A DNA stretch of 58,286 bases, taken from assembly GCA_017399865.1 (NCBI GenBank), contig JAFQAT010000028.1, positions 1-58,286 on the forward strand. The letters are read 5' to 3'. Of this stretch, positions 34,986 through 43,531 are shown piece after piece. Each line of letters begins with the position of its first letter. The stretch's first letter is position 1. Source of the stretch: Bacteroidales bacterium. Its GTDB lineage: Bacteria; Bacteroidota; Bacteroidia; Bacteroidales; UBA932. The notes beneath the pieces were generated by a model. It saw only the letters and a program-made list of their open reading frames with translations, was not told the origin of the DNA and searched no databases. Made by a program: the position numbers and the translations under genes.

Positions 34986-37499
34986 ATGAAAAGACTTTTG
35001 ACCTTATGCGTCGTGCTTTTGGCGGCAGCAGTGCTTGACGCACAGGAGTACAGACTGAACGAGTCCGGATATTTCAACTATGAAGGCGTCGATGCGATGG
35101 CTTTCGACGACTTCTACCCTGAGGGACATCAGGGAGGCATAGCCTTCATCATGAACGGCAGACGAGTTGCGACAAACGGAGACATCCGCTTTGACGAAAC
35201 TCCGGGACAATGGCAGCCGGTTCCGAAGAAGACAGGACGCACAATCGAAGGACAGAAGATCGTGACGACCCTATGCTACCCGGATTCGAGCCGACATGAG
35301 ACCGGATTCAATCCGATGGTATATCCGGACGTAAATCTTTCATATTCAGTAAGCCTCGAACCTTCAGGCAAAGGATTTCTGGTTACCGTGGACCTGGATC
35401 AGCCGATTCCGGAGGAGCTCGTCGGCAAAGCCGGATTCAACCTTGAATTCTTCCCTGGAGAGTTGTTCGGGAAACCATGGATAATGGACGGCAAGGCCGG
35501 CATATATCCGCAACAGCCGAACTCCCCTGTAATCGTGCAGGAAAGCTACCTGGACCTCTCGCATGGAAAGTACCATGAAGGCAAGACCCCTCATGCGGAC
35601 ATAGGCCATCTGAATGCCGAGGGCTACAGCCCGTTCCTGGCTGACCGCATCGTGGCCGAACCTTACGCCACTGGACGCAGCTTCACTTCAAGGCCTGACG
35701 ATCCGTACAGCAGGATAACCGTCACCACCCTCACCGAAGACCTCAAGCTTTACGACGGACGCATGAACCATAACAACGGATGGTTCGTGCTCCGCAGCGA
35801 GATTCCCTCAGGAGCGACAGCCGGTGCCGTGAAATGGTATATTGAACCTAATGTTGTCGAAGGCTGGAGATACAAGCCTGTGATCCAGACTTCACAGGTC
35901 GGATACCACCCTCAGCAGCCTAAAAGGGCAATCATCGAAACTGACAGAAGGGCAGAACCCCTCAAGACTGCAACCCTCGTGAAATATGGTCCAGAAGGCG
36001 AAACGGCCGTCAAGGAAATCAGAATAGATACATGGGATGGAAGCTTCCTGCGCTATAGATACCTCATGGCAGACTTCTCTGACATCACGGAGGAAGGCCT
36101 CTACTGCGTAAGATACGGAGACAGTTCGTCACCTGTGTTCACTATATCGCCTAGCGTATATGAAAGAGGAGTATGGCAGCCTGTGATAGAGTACTTCCTC
36201 CCTGTCCAGATGTGCCACATGAGGGTGAGCGAGAAATATCGCGTATGGCACGACACATGCCATATGGACGACGCCAGGCTGGCACCGGCAGGCAACCATA
36301 TCGACGGATATGTGCAGCCGGAAGACGACATGACGGAACATGATGTCCTGGACGTTGTCGGAAACCTCAACGTCGGAGGATGGCATGATGCTGGAGACTT
36401 CGACCTGAGGATCGAGTCTCAGTCCGGCGAATGCTATATTCTTGCAAAGGCATATGAAGCCTTCAGACCTGAAATAGACGTCACAGCCATCGATCAGAAG
36501 GACCATACGGTTGAGATCCATCAGCCGGACGGCAGGAACGACATCCTCCAGCAGATCGAGCACGGAGCACTTTCTGTAGTCAACGGATACCTTTCCCTCG
36601 GACGCCTTTACAGAGGCATAATCTGCAACAACCTGCGTCAGTATGTGCTGCTTGGCGATGCCGCAGCGATGACTGACGGAATCCAAGGAAACGATGACGA
36701 CAGATGGGTGTTCACTGAGGATAATCCGAACAGGGAGATGAGCACAGCCACCAATCTTGCAGCAACCGCACGTGTGCTCAGGGGATACAACGACACCCTG
36801 GCCATCCACTGCGAAAACATAGCAGAAGAAATCTTCGCCAACACGCCGAAGGCAGGCCTGACAGGCAGGATACATACTGCAGCCGAACTCTTTCAGACCA
36901 CCGGAGATGTGGCATATTTCGATTTCATACTGGAAAACTGGGATACATGCGTGAAATCTGCGGGACAATGCGCCTGGTACATTGCGCCTGTGGAAAGGAA
37001 GATGGCTGGACAGAAGAAATACAGGAAGCAGTGCGCTGCATTCAGGGAGGCGCTCCTCGCGTATCGCGAGCGCCTCGATGCAGAAAGCGCGGAGACGCCG
37101 TACGGCGTCCCATACCGCCCGAGCATCTGGGGTGCAGGATGGGACATCCAGTCATTCGGATACAGACATTACTTCCTCGCGAAGAACTATCCGGACATCT
37201 TTGCTCCTGATCAGGTATTCAACGCCCTGAACTTCATCCTCGGATGCCACCCTGGCCTCAACCAGCAGTCATTCGCAAGCGGCGTTGGAGCTGAATCAGC
37301 GACTGTAGGATATGGACTCAACAGGGCGGACTGGTCATATATTCCTGGCGGAGTCGTCTCGGGAACTGCGCTCATCAGACCTGACTTCCCGGAACTTCTT
37401 GTATTCCCGTTCCTCTGGCAGCAGGTGGAGTACGTCCTCGGCGGAGGATCATCACACTACATGTTCCTTGTCCTCGCCTCAATGGACTTACTGAAATAA
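34986..37499 (+). CDS. Glycoside hydrolase family 9 enzyme with N-terminal extension
   Basis: 837 aa with a signal peptide (MKRLLTLCVVLLAAAVLDAQ). Residues 21-295 form a beta-rich domain I do not recognise. A CelD_N-type Ig domain begins near 298 (YKPVIQTSQVGYHP). The (alpha/alpha)6 GH9 domain has catalytic Asp468 and Asp471 in GGWHDAGDFD, and the C-terminal GHP-like segment NFILGCHPGLNQQS. The usual activity is endo-beta-1,4-glucanase; glucomannan or xyloglucan would fit the GH26 neighbours. I use the ATG at 34986, 18 bases after the CotH stop. Confidence 0.9.
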   Translation: MKRLLTLCVVLLAAAVLDAQEYRLNESGYFNYEGVDAMAFDDFYPEGHQGGIAFIMNGRRVATNGDIRFDETPGQWQPVPKKTGRTIEGQKIVTTLCYPDSSRHETGFNPMVYPDVNLSYSVSLEPSGKGFLVTVDLDQPIPEELVGKAGFNLEFFPGELFGKPWIMDGKAGIYPQQPNSPVIVQESYLDLSHGKYHEGKTPHADIGHLNAEGYSPFLADRIVAEPYATGRSFTSRPDDPYSRITVTTLTEDLKLYDGRMNHNNGWFVLRSEIPSGATAGAVKWYIEPNVVEGWRYKPVIQTSQVGYHPQQPKRAIIETDRRAEPLKTATLVKYGPEGETAVKEIRIDTWDGSFLRYRYLMADFSDITEEGLYCVRYGDSSSPVFTISPSVYERGVWQPVIEYFLPVQMCHMRVSEKYRVWHDTCHMDDARLAPAGNHIDGYVQPEDDMTEHDVLDVVGNLNVGGWHDAGDFDLRIESQSGECYILAKAYEAFRPEIDVTAIDQKDHTVEIHQPDGRNDILQQIEHGALSVVNGYLSLGRLYRGIICNNLRQYVLLGDAAAMTDGIQGNDDDRWVFTEDNPNREMSTATNLAATARVLRGYNDTLAIHCENIAEEIFANTPKAGLTGRIHTAAELFQTTGDVAYFDFILENWDTCVKSAGQCAWYIAPVERKMAGQKKYRKQCAAFREALLAYRERLDAESAETPYGVPYRPSIWGAGWDIQSFGYRHYFLAKNYPDIFAPDQVFNALNFILGCHPGLNQQSFASGVGAESATVGYGLNRADWSYIPGGVVSGTALIRPDFPELLVFPFLWQQVEYVLGGGSSHYMFLVLASMDLLK

Positions 37500-37606
37500 A
37501 AGTAAGATTCTTCCTGCTCTTTGCTCATTAGCGGTATCACTACATATCTATCACGGCAACAGCAGACAGTCCCTTCCATCAGAGCTGCCTGTTCCAGCTG
37601 ACAACT
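37500..37606. other. Intergenic, no feature recognised
   Basis: This stretch between the GH9 stop and repeat family B has no gene, no promoter box and no strong hairpin that I can see. Together with the repeat and the RAYT leader it forms a 326-base non-coding gap. Confidence 0.6.
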
Positions 37607-37720
37607 ACGCCTGTGTCACTTTCCGGGCTGAAAGTGACACAGGTGTAGCTAAAATAGACGTTTCACTAGGGTTTCGGAAACACCTGTGACAGTTCTGGGC
37701 GTTTTTCTGACACAGGTGTT
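37607..37720. repeat. Repeat family B, left copy (REP/BIME-like double hairpin)
   Basis: Two hairpins. The first (37607-37646) has a 17-bp stem with one G-T pair, around CGGGCT, with arms ending CACTTTC/GAAAGTG. The second (37679-37720) has a 14-bp stem with one mismatch around a 14-base loop. Outer arms share ACACCTGTG/CACAGGTGT. Aligned to 38873-38985 without gaps, 102 of 113 positions match. Sequence is unrelated to family A, although size and architecture agree. Confidence 0.85.
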
Positions 37721-37762
37721 ATTCCTGACGTTATAACTGTTCCTGTTTCCGAATGATTTTCA

Positions 37763-37770
37763 TACATTTG
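37763..37770 (+). promoter_or_regulatory. Promoter -7 box for RAYT type B
   Basis: TACATTTG, about 56 bases before the GTG start and just outside the left repeat. No clear -33 element. The transcript would not include the left hairpins. Confidence 0.45.
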
Positions 37771-37825
37771 TCTCTGACTTCATACATTTCGGGAGAGATG
37801 CGGTGCAAGACTGAAGAGAAAGAAC

Positions 37826-38761
37826 GTGAAAAAGACAAATGATATGAAAAAGACTTACCACCTATGCCTTTCTGCAGGCAACGAGGTCATGTTCAGAGAC
37901 CTTGAAGATTACAATCGCGGATTCAACTGCTTTGCTCTGTCCCTGTACAAGACAGGTTCGACCGGACTTGTGGAATCCTTCATGTCCACACATACCCATC
38001 AACTGGTACAGACAACTGATCCTGACGAACTGATGTACAATTTCCGCTTGCCATATAGTATGTATTTCAACCACAAGTACCACAGAAGCGGAAAGTTGGG
38101 TGAGCAAGTACACTTCACCCTGGACGTTGTCGGATACCATCACATGGTGGCGGCTGCCAGCTATGTCCTAAGGAATTGTTTACATCACGGAGTCGCTCCA
38201 ATCCCATATGCCTATCCGCACTGTTCTGTCAATGCCATCTTCAGAAAGGAAATGGGAAAATTTCTTGACGAGCCGATACTTCCAGCAAGATCGATTCCTA
38301 GATTCATAGGCAGACGTGCAGAATGTCCCTCAAACTATATCATGAATGAGAGCGGTGTATTTTTAAGGGAAAGTGTCCTTGATATTCCGCAAGTGGAAAA
38401 CCTGTTTGTCACGCCGAGGTCATTCAATTACTACATGAGCAGAAAATCCGGAGAGGAATGGGATGCAGAACAGAAAAAGGATGGAAACGGTGCTGCTCCG
38501 ATAAACCTCCTGTCAATTGAGAAAGGTGTAGGCATGCATGATGTTGAAAAGATGATCATATTTGAAAACGGAAAGGTCGACTACAAGAAGGTATCTGACA
38601 TCGATCTGTGCACAGAACTGGACCAGCTTGCACGTGAAAGATACGGAAGACATTCCGTATATCAGCTTACGGATAATGAAAAAATCAGGATTGCCTCTGA
38701 ACTATATCATGCCCGCCACCTTAACAAGGTACAGATTCAAAGATGTCTCGCGATGCTATAA
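37826..38761 (+). CDS. REP-associated tyrosine transposase (RAYT), Y1-like, type B
   Basis: 311 aa, distantly related to the RAYT at 14917. Shared points: KTYHLCLSAGNEV at the start, the metal-binding HxH in STHTHQLV (about residues 55-62), the likely catalytic Tyr in SYVLRNCL (about 113), and a C-terminal domain ending in a helix-turn-helix-like YHARHLNKVQIQRCL. The usual NP after the tyrosine and the WSS motif are not conserved, so it is divergent. I use GTG at 37826 (purine-rich GAGAAAG upstream); ATG at 37844 is an alternative. It is bracketed by two family B repeats about 110 bases from each end. Confidence 0.75.
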   Translation: MKKTNDMKKTYHLCLSAGNEVMFRDLEDYNRGFNCFALSLYKTGSTGLVESFMSTHTHQLVQTTDPDELMYNFRLPYSMYFNHKYHRSGKLGEQVHFTLDVVGYHHMVAAASYVLRNCLHHGVAPIPYAYPHCSVNAIFRKEMGKFLDEPILPARSIPRFIGRRAECPSNYIMNESGVFLRESVLDIPQVENLFVTPRSFNYYMSRKSGEEWDAEQKKDGNGAAPINLLSIEKGVGMHDVEKMIIFENGKVDYKKVSDIDLCTELDQLARERYGRHSVYQLTDNEKIRIASELYHARHLNKVQIQRCLAML

Positions 38762-38872
38762 ACGATCCAGCAGATTAACACTGACGCACATGTAACTGTC
38801 CCAACTGCCATATCCAGACACCGAGCAGGGACTATTACCCTGTATTTCTTATGCTCCTACGACAACAACCAG

Positions 38873-38985
38873 ACACCTGTGACAGTTTTCGGGCTGAAAG
38901 TGACACAGGTGTGGCTAAAAGTGCCGTTTTACTAGGGTTTCGGGAACACCTGTAACAGTTCTGGGCGTTTTTCTGACACAGGTGT
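38873..38985. repeat. Repeat family B, right copy (REP/BIME-like double hairpin)
   Basis: The first hairpin (38873-38912) pairs ACACCTGTG with CACAGGTGT, with a less perfect inner stem. The second (38946-38985) keeps the same outer arms and the loop TTCTGGGCGTTTTT. Eleven substitutions in 113 bases separate it from the left copy. Some of them weaken the inner stem of the first hairpin, so this copy may be drifting. Confidence 0.85.
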
Positions 38986-39086
38986 AGGCACTGGACATAT
39001 AATTGGGTAGAAAGGCATCAGGGGCAGATACAAGTGGAACATACTGTTCATAGGGAGATTACTAGACGCAACTGGCTTCCGGAGGT

Positions 39087-39152
39087 CGGGACGGTGGCGA
39101 GGGAGCGGAGCATATCCCTATGCTCCTGCGGAGCGACCCGCCGTCCGTCCCG
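39087..39152. repeat. GC-rich nested palindrome
   Basis: Outer arms CGGGACGG (39087-39094) and CCGTCCCG (39145-39152), then GGCG/CGCC, and an inner hairpin GAGCATA-TCCC-TATGCTC. It would form a branched cruciform. The stretch is much richer in GC than the bases around it, which suggests an inserted or dispersed element. Confidence 0.7.
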
Positions 39153-39205
39153 GCATCACCACCTGGTCACCCACCTAGTTACCTGAATCATACAACACTC
39201 AAAAC

Positions 39206-39269
39206 ATCAACACTTTACATTAAATCGCCTGCGTCATATGTCGCAGGCGATTTAATGTAAAGTGTTGAT
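39206..39269. repeat. Perfect 28-bp inverted repeat
   Basis: Arms 39206-39233 and 39242-39269 are exact reverse complements over 28 bases, with an 8-base loop TCATATGT. The arm begins ATCAACACTTTACATTAAAT and ends in GC-rich CGCCTGCG next to the loop. There is no T tract, so it is not a typical intrinsic terminator, though it could stop transcription in either direction. Confidence 0.9.
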
Positions 39270-39308
39270 AATAAACAACTTAGACACATCAGAAATCAGC
39301 AAGTAATT

Positions 39309-39440
39309 TCAGACCGGGCGAATCTCTATGAATCCGGTCTGCAATCTGACATCCGTAAAACTATTGTCAACTTCGAACAGCACTGTGTCGAGATTAATGT
39401 CGTGACGATTATTTGGCCAAAAATCACTCCTATAAGATAC
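39309..39440 (-). pseudogene. C-terminal gene fragment resembling the downstream DUF4434-type gene
   Basis: Read on the minus strand, one frame gives SDFWPNNRHDINLDTVLFEV, then DNSFTDVRLQTGFIEIRPV and a stop. The intact gene at 39531-40991 ends with FPNTNHDAFVDHVLFDNLG and a similar run of strands. The shared N-HD...D-VLF pattern suggests a decayed paralogue of its C-terminal domain. A stop lies just upstream in frame and there is no start codon. Confidence 0.5.
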
Positions 39441-39448
39441 TCACCGTC

Positions 39449-39506
39449 AGCGCTTTACAAAAAGTGCGTGCCGCCAAAGCGCAGCACGCACTTTCTGTAA
39501 AACGCT
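39449..39506. repeat. 23-bp inverted repeat downstream of the DUF4434-type gene
   Basis: Arms 39449-39471 and 39484-39506 are complementary with two mismatches, around a 12-base loop. The inner part AAAGTGCGTGC/GCACGCACTTT is perfect. It sits 24 bases after the stop of the minus-strand gene and could end its transcript, though no T run follows. Confidence 0.8.
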
Positions 39507-39530
39507 ATTAATCGGCGTGTGTGATTCACA

Positions 39531-40991
39531 CTAACGAAGAACCGGGGTATCGAATGCGGCCTTCGCCTCTACGGTGAAGACTATTTTCACATGCGAAGTC
39601 TCAAGTCCAAGATTATCGAATAGGACATGATCTACGAAGGCATCGTGGTTCGTATTCGGGAAGCCTGGCGTGTCCTTGACCTGAACCAGGGACCACTTCT
39701 GACCGTCCGGACTTGAGAAGAGGAATATCTTCGAAGGAGGGACGATTCCGTCCTTATGGCTGTTGAGCATGCGTACAAGAATGCTTTCCACCTTGCCGTT
39801 CTCTACCGGAAGTACTATTTCATGTGTTCCTGCTTCATAGAATTTCCATAGAGGATCATTGATATCCTCCGTTCCGGCAGGGCCGTATTTTCCGCACATC
39901 GAGGCTTCTACGCTCTTCCAGTACCGGTCGCCGCCGAGCCATGACATATAGTCCTCATATGCCTTTGCGGACCAGTGCGGCTGGCCGAGCTGATACTTCG
40001 ACGAAGGGTCTTCGAAAAGGCCGCAGAATACAAACGAGATGATCTTTTCCGCACCGCCGGCAGACGCAGCTATCTGCTGCGAAAGGAAACGGCTGTACGG
40101 CGCTGGTATCAGAGCGGAAGAACGGTCGTTCGTGCCCTTTTCCCATGCGAAGGACTCGCAGTTCGCCCACATCGCGATTCCGGTCTTGTCGTGAATCGCA
40201 CGGAGCTTCTTCCAATTCTCGCGAAGGCGGGTCAGCGGATATCGCTCGCGCACGCATCCGATCTCGTCCTGGTATGCTATTATATCGACCGTCAGACGAG
40301 CGATCTGCTGTTCGTAACGAGGATCGTCGAAGTCGGAATTGAAGATTCCGTATGGCGAGATCATGATCTTCGCGGAAGGGGTCAGCTCGCGGGCACGGGC
40401 GGTAAGAGCATTGACGGCCTCGACAGCATAGTCGGTCAGGACCGGGCCGAAGCAGTCCTCGACCGGCAGATACCATCCGTACATCGCCGGATGGCTGCCG
40501 TATATCCCCGCAAGCTCCTCCATCATCTTTATCTGGCGTCCCTTTATCTCAGGGTTACGCAGGTTGTCATCCTGGTCCCAGGCCCATCCTGTACTCATGA
40601 AGACCTTCATTCCATGCTCTGCTGCAGCATCCATTATCGCATCCACCGGACTCTGTCGCCACTCCGGATACTGCCACCCCATCAGCTTCGACGGATAATA
40701 TGCCTTACCTTCATTGGCAACCGACATGAACACGAGATATTCCATGCCCATCTTCTTCATCTCGGCAATCTTGGCCGCCCACATCTGAGGATCGGTGTTG
40801 TCGATATGAGGAGGGTTGGTGTACTTGTTGCGCACATCCTGATAAGGAAGATTGATAAAGGTACCGGTAACCGGAAGCACCTGGTCGATTTCTGTCACCG
40901 AAGTCTCGGAAACATTCTTTTCATGAGCAGAATTTCCGCATCCTGACAGACAGAGAACGGCAGAAATCAGGAACAAATGTATTATTTTCAT
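39531..40991 (-). CDS. DUF4434-type (TIM-barrel-like) lipoprotein
   Basis: 486 aa from the ATG at 40989-40991 (MKIIHLFLISAVLCLSGC, lipobox Cys 18). The central part resembles DUF4434: a barrel starting VTGTFINLPYQD, with WAAKIAEMKKMGMEYLVFMS, GMKVFMSTGWAWDQDD and YGWYLPVEDCF (possible catalytic Glu). A C-terminal beta-domain (about 370-486, DUF5109 or discoidin-like) follows. Such proteins are probable glycosidases of unknown specificity in gut Bacteroidota. The longer in-frame start (41018) lies in the promoter box. Divergent from a GH2 gene. Confidence 0.75.
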   Translation of the reverse strand: MKIIHLFLISAVLCLSGCGNSAHEKNVSETSVTEIDQVLPVTGTFINLPYQDVRNKYTNPPHIDNTDPQMWAAKIAEMKKMGMEYLVFMSVANEGKAYYPSKLMGWQYPEWRQSPVDAIMDAAAEHGMKVFMSTGWAWDQDDNLRNPEIKGRQIKMMEELAGIYGSHPAMYGWYLPVEDCFGPVLTDYAVEAVNALTARARELTPSAKIMISPYGIFNSDFDDPRYEQQIARLTVDIIAYQDEIGCVRERYPLTRLRENWKKLRAIHDKTGIAMWANCESFAWEKGTNDRSSALIPAPYSRFLSQQIAASAGGAEKIISFVFCGLFEDPSSKYQLGQPHWSAKAYEDYMSWLGGDRYWKSVEASMCGKYGPAGTEDINDPLWKFYEAGTHEIVLPVENGKVESILVRMLNSHKDGIVPPSKIFLFSSPDGQKWSLVQVKDTPGFPNTNHDAFVDHVLFDNLGLETSHVKIVFTVEAKAAFDTPVLR

Positions 40992-41015
40992 GGTCGTTGT
41001 GAATTCAAAAGTATA

Positions 41016-41023
41016 CAAATGTA
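41016..41023 (-). promoter_or_regulatory. Promoter -7 box for the DUF4434-type gene
   Basis: TACATTTG on the minus strand, 25 bases before the chosen ATG. No clear -33 element. Confidence 0.45.
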
Positions 41024-41079
41024 CGTTTTAATTCTTAACTTCACGCAGTTTTATCATTTAATATCAACAGTTCTAAAGC

Positions 41080-43491
41080 ATGAAGAATATCATTTCTGCG
41101 ACATTGTGTCTTTTATTGTCGCTTTCTCTTGGGGCGCAGAACCAGCGCGAACATCTGAATTTTGACGAAGGATGGCAGTTTGCTTTCGGAGACGCTTCCG
41201 ATCCTGCAAAGGATTTCGGATGTGGAACGGAGTATTTCAACTACTTCACGAAAGCGGCATCCATCCACAATGAAGGGCCTTATGTAATGAAGTTCGACGC
41301 TTCGGGATGGAAGACAGTTGACCTTCCGCACGACTGGGTCGTGGACCTTCCTTTTGCAGGTGAGGCAAGCCATAGCCACGGTTACAAGCAGGTCGGCTAT
41401 GAGTACCCGAAGACAAGCGTAGGCTGGTACAGAAAGGTGTTCAATATGCCTGCGGAAGACTATGGCAAGCATATCTGGCTCCAGTTCGACGGAATCTTCC
41501 GCGACGCGCAGGTATGGGTGAACGGATTCTACCTCGGACACGAAAAGAGCGGATATGCAGCCCAGACATATGACATTTCGGAATACCTGAACTACGGAGA
41601 GGACAATCTGGTCTGCGTGCGTGCTGACGCCACCTTCGAAGAAGGATGGTTCTATGAAGGAGCCGGAATATACAGGCACGTGTGGCTCAACAAGGCTTCA
41701 AAGGTCAATGTAGCACCTTTCGGCACCTTCGTCTATTCTGAATTCGCAGTACCATACAGCCTCGGCGGCAATACAGGTCCGGACCTGAGCATGGCATCTG
41801 TCCACATCGAGACATCAGTGCAGAACATGGGTTCACAGCCTGAATCATACACATTGAAGCACACATTGAAGGACGCATCAGGAGCAGAGGTAGGTTCATG
41901 CACATCCGAAGGAGGCCTGATCCTCGCCAAGGACAGCCACAAGACACTGGCTGCCATTCCGGTGGAAAACCCTCATCTCTGGAGCTGCGAGGACCCTTAT
42001 CTTTACAAGGTGGTGACCGAAGTATTCGTAAACGGCGAACTTGCAGACGCATATGAGACTACTACGGGAATAAGGCACATAGAGTTTGACAATGACCGCG
42101 GTTTCTTCCTCAATGGCAAGTCCGTGAAGCTCAAGGGCGTAAATATGCACCAGGACCATGCAGGAGTGGGAAGCGGAATTCCTGACGGACTTCAGGAGTG
42201 GAGGCTTCTCCAGCTGAAGAAGTTCGGATGCAATGCATACCGTTCGAGCCACAACCCTATGACACCGGAAATGCTCGACGCCTGCGACCGTCTCGGAATC
42301 CTCGTGATTGCAGAGAACCGCCTTACGGGAATCAACAAGGAGCATACTGACCTTCTCGAGCGCATGATCCGCCGCGACAGGAACCACCCGAGCGTCATCC
42401 TATGGAGCGTCGGCAATGAGGAATGGGGAATCGAATGGAAGGAGTTCGGAACACGTATCGCGGAGTCCATGCGCGAATATTGCCACCGTTTCGACCCTAC
42501 CCGCATGATGACAGTGGCTTCAAGCAGCGGCCCGACAATCATTGTTCCGGCAGACGTCGCAGGCTACAACTATATCCTCCAGAACCCAGTGGACGAGCAC
42601 CGTGCAAACTATCCTGAACGCCGTGCACTCGGTTCGGAAGAGACAACAGGATGCGGAACACGAGGAGTATATTTCAATGTTCCTGACGGAGCTGAGCGCA
42701 CTGCAGTAGACGCAGGAAACGGCCGTATGGTCGCCCTGAACAGGACGAAGCACGGCCCGGACAGCCTGTACAACTGCATCGAGAGAGGATGGAAATTCTA
42801 TGATGAAAGGCCATGGCTCGCAGGAGTGTTCTACTGGACTGGTTTCGACTACAGAGGTGAGCCTAATCCGATGGTATTCCCTGCAACAAGCTCAGAATTC
42901 GGAATCCTCGACTACTGCGGATTCCCTAAGGACGAGGCATATTATCTCAAGTCATGGTGGACATCAGAACCTGTACTGCACATACTCCCTCACTGGAACC
43001 TGGACGGACACGAAGGTGAAAATGTATCGGTATGGGTCTACAGCAACTGCGACGAAGTGCAGCTTATCGTGAACGGAAAGAAACTCCAGCGCAAGAAGAT
43101 GCCTAAGAACGGCCATCTCGAATGGGATGCGGTATACAGGCCTGGATATGTGAAGGCAGTAGGATACCGCAACGGACGCAAGGTGATGGAAACCCGTCTG
43201 GATACAGCCGGAGAACCTGTCGAGGCAGTATGGACATACGATACAGTAGGAGACATCACTGTAGCGAATGTGGAGATGCGTGATGCAAAGGGAAGATTCG
43301 TGCCTACAGCATGCGTGGAGATGGAATTTACCGCACCTGAGGGCAACCGCATCCTCGGATGGGGCAACGGTGACCCGACATTCCAATACATCGAAAGACC
43401 GGTCAATGGAGAAAATTTCATAAAAATCACTACATTTAACGGTCTTGCACAAGTAATTCTGCAAAAAAATCCTAATTTTGTCCTTAATTAG
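41080..43491 (+). CDS. Glycoside hydrolase family 2 (beta-galactosidase-like)
   Basis: 803-aa secreted enzyme with a signal peptide ending at SLGAQ. Sugar-binding jelly-roll domain (about 25-215, LPHDWVVDLPF, VWVNGFYLGHEKSGY), Ig-like domain (about 220-335), then the barrel with KGVNMHQDHAGVG, SHNPMTPE, acid/base Glu in SVGNEEWG (about 450) and the likely nucleophile in LGSEETTG. The WTGFDYRGEPNPM segment and C-terminal Ig-type domains are typical of the beta-galactosidase/beta-mannosidase-like GH2s of Bacteroidota. Activity on mannosides or galactosides of galactoglucomannan would fit the region (inference). Confidence 0.93.
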   Translation: MKNIISATLCLLLSLSLGAQNQREHLNFDEGWQFAFGDASDPAKDFGCGTEYFNYFTKAASIHNEGPYVMKFDASGWKTVDLPHDWVVDLPFAGEASHSHGYKQVGYEYPKTSVGWYRKVFNMPAEDYGKHIWLQFDGIFRDAQVWVNGFYLGHEKSGYAAQTYDISEYLNYGEDNLVCVRADATFEEGWFYEGAGIYRHVWLNKASKVNVAPFGTFVYSEFAVPYSLGGNTGPDLSMASVHIETSVQNMGSQPESYTLKHTLKDASGAEVGSCTSEGGLILAKDSHKTLAAIPVENPHLWSCEDPYLYKVVTEVFVNGELADAYETTTGIRHIEFDNDRGFFLNGKSVKLKGVNMHQDHAGVGSGIPDGLQEWRLLQLKKFGCNAYRSSHNPMTPEMLDACDRLGILVIAENRLTGINKEHTDLLERMIRRDRNHPSVILWSVGNEEWGIEWKEFGTRIAESMREYCHRFDPTRMMTVASSSGPTIIVPADVAGYNYILQNPVDEHRANYPERRALGSEETTGCGTRGVYFNVPDGAERTAVDAGNGRMVALNRTKHGPDSLYNCIERGWKFYDERPWLAGVFYWTGFDYRGEPNPMVFPATSSEFGILDYCGFPKDEAYYLKSWWTSEPVLHILPHWNLDGHEGENVSVWVYSNCDEVQLIVNGKKLQRKKMPKNGHLEWDAVYRPGYVKAVGYRNGRKVMETRLDTAGEPVEAVWTYDTVGDITVANVEMRDAKGRFVPTACVEMEFTAPEGNRILGWGNGDPTFQYIERPVNGENFIKITTFNGLAQVILQKNPNFVLN
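43473..43480 (+). promoter_or_regulatory. Possible promoter for the porin-pot operon
   Basis: TAATTTTG inside the last codons of the GH2 gene, about 52 bases before the porin ATG. The nearest TTG is 25 bases upstream, wider than usual, so the call is tentative. Confidence 0.4.
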
Positions 43492-43531
43492 ACCTAATTT
43501 ACTTTTTATGAATTTTACCGTTTATTAATTG

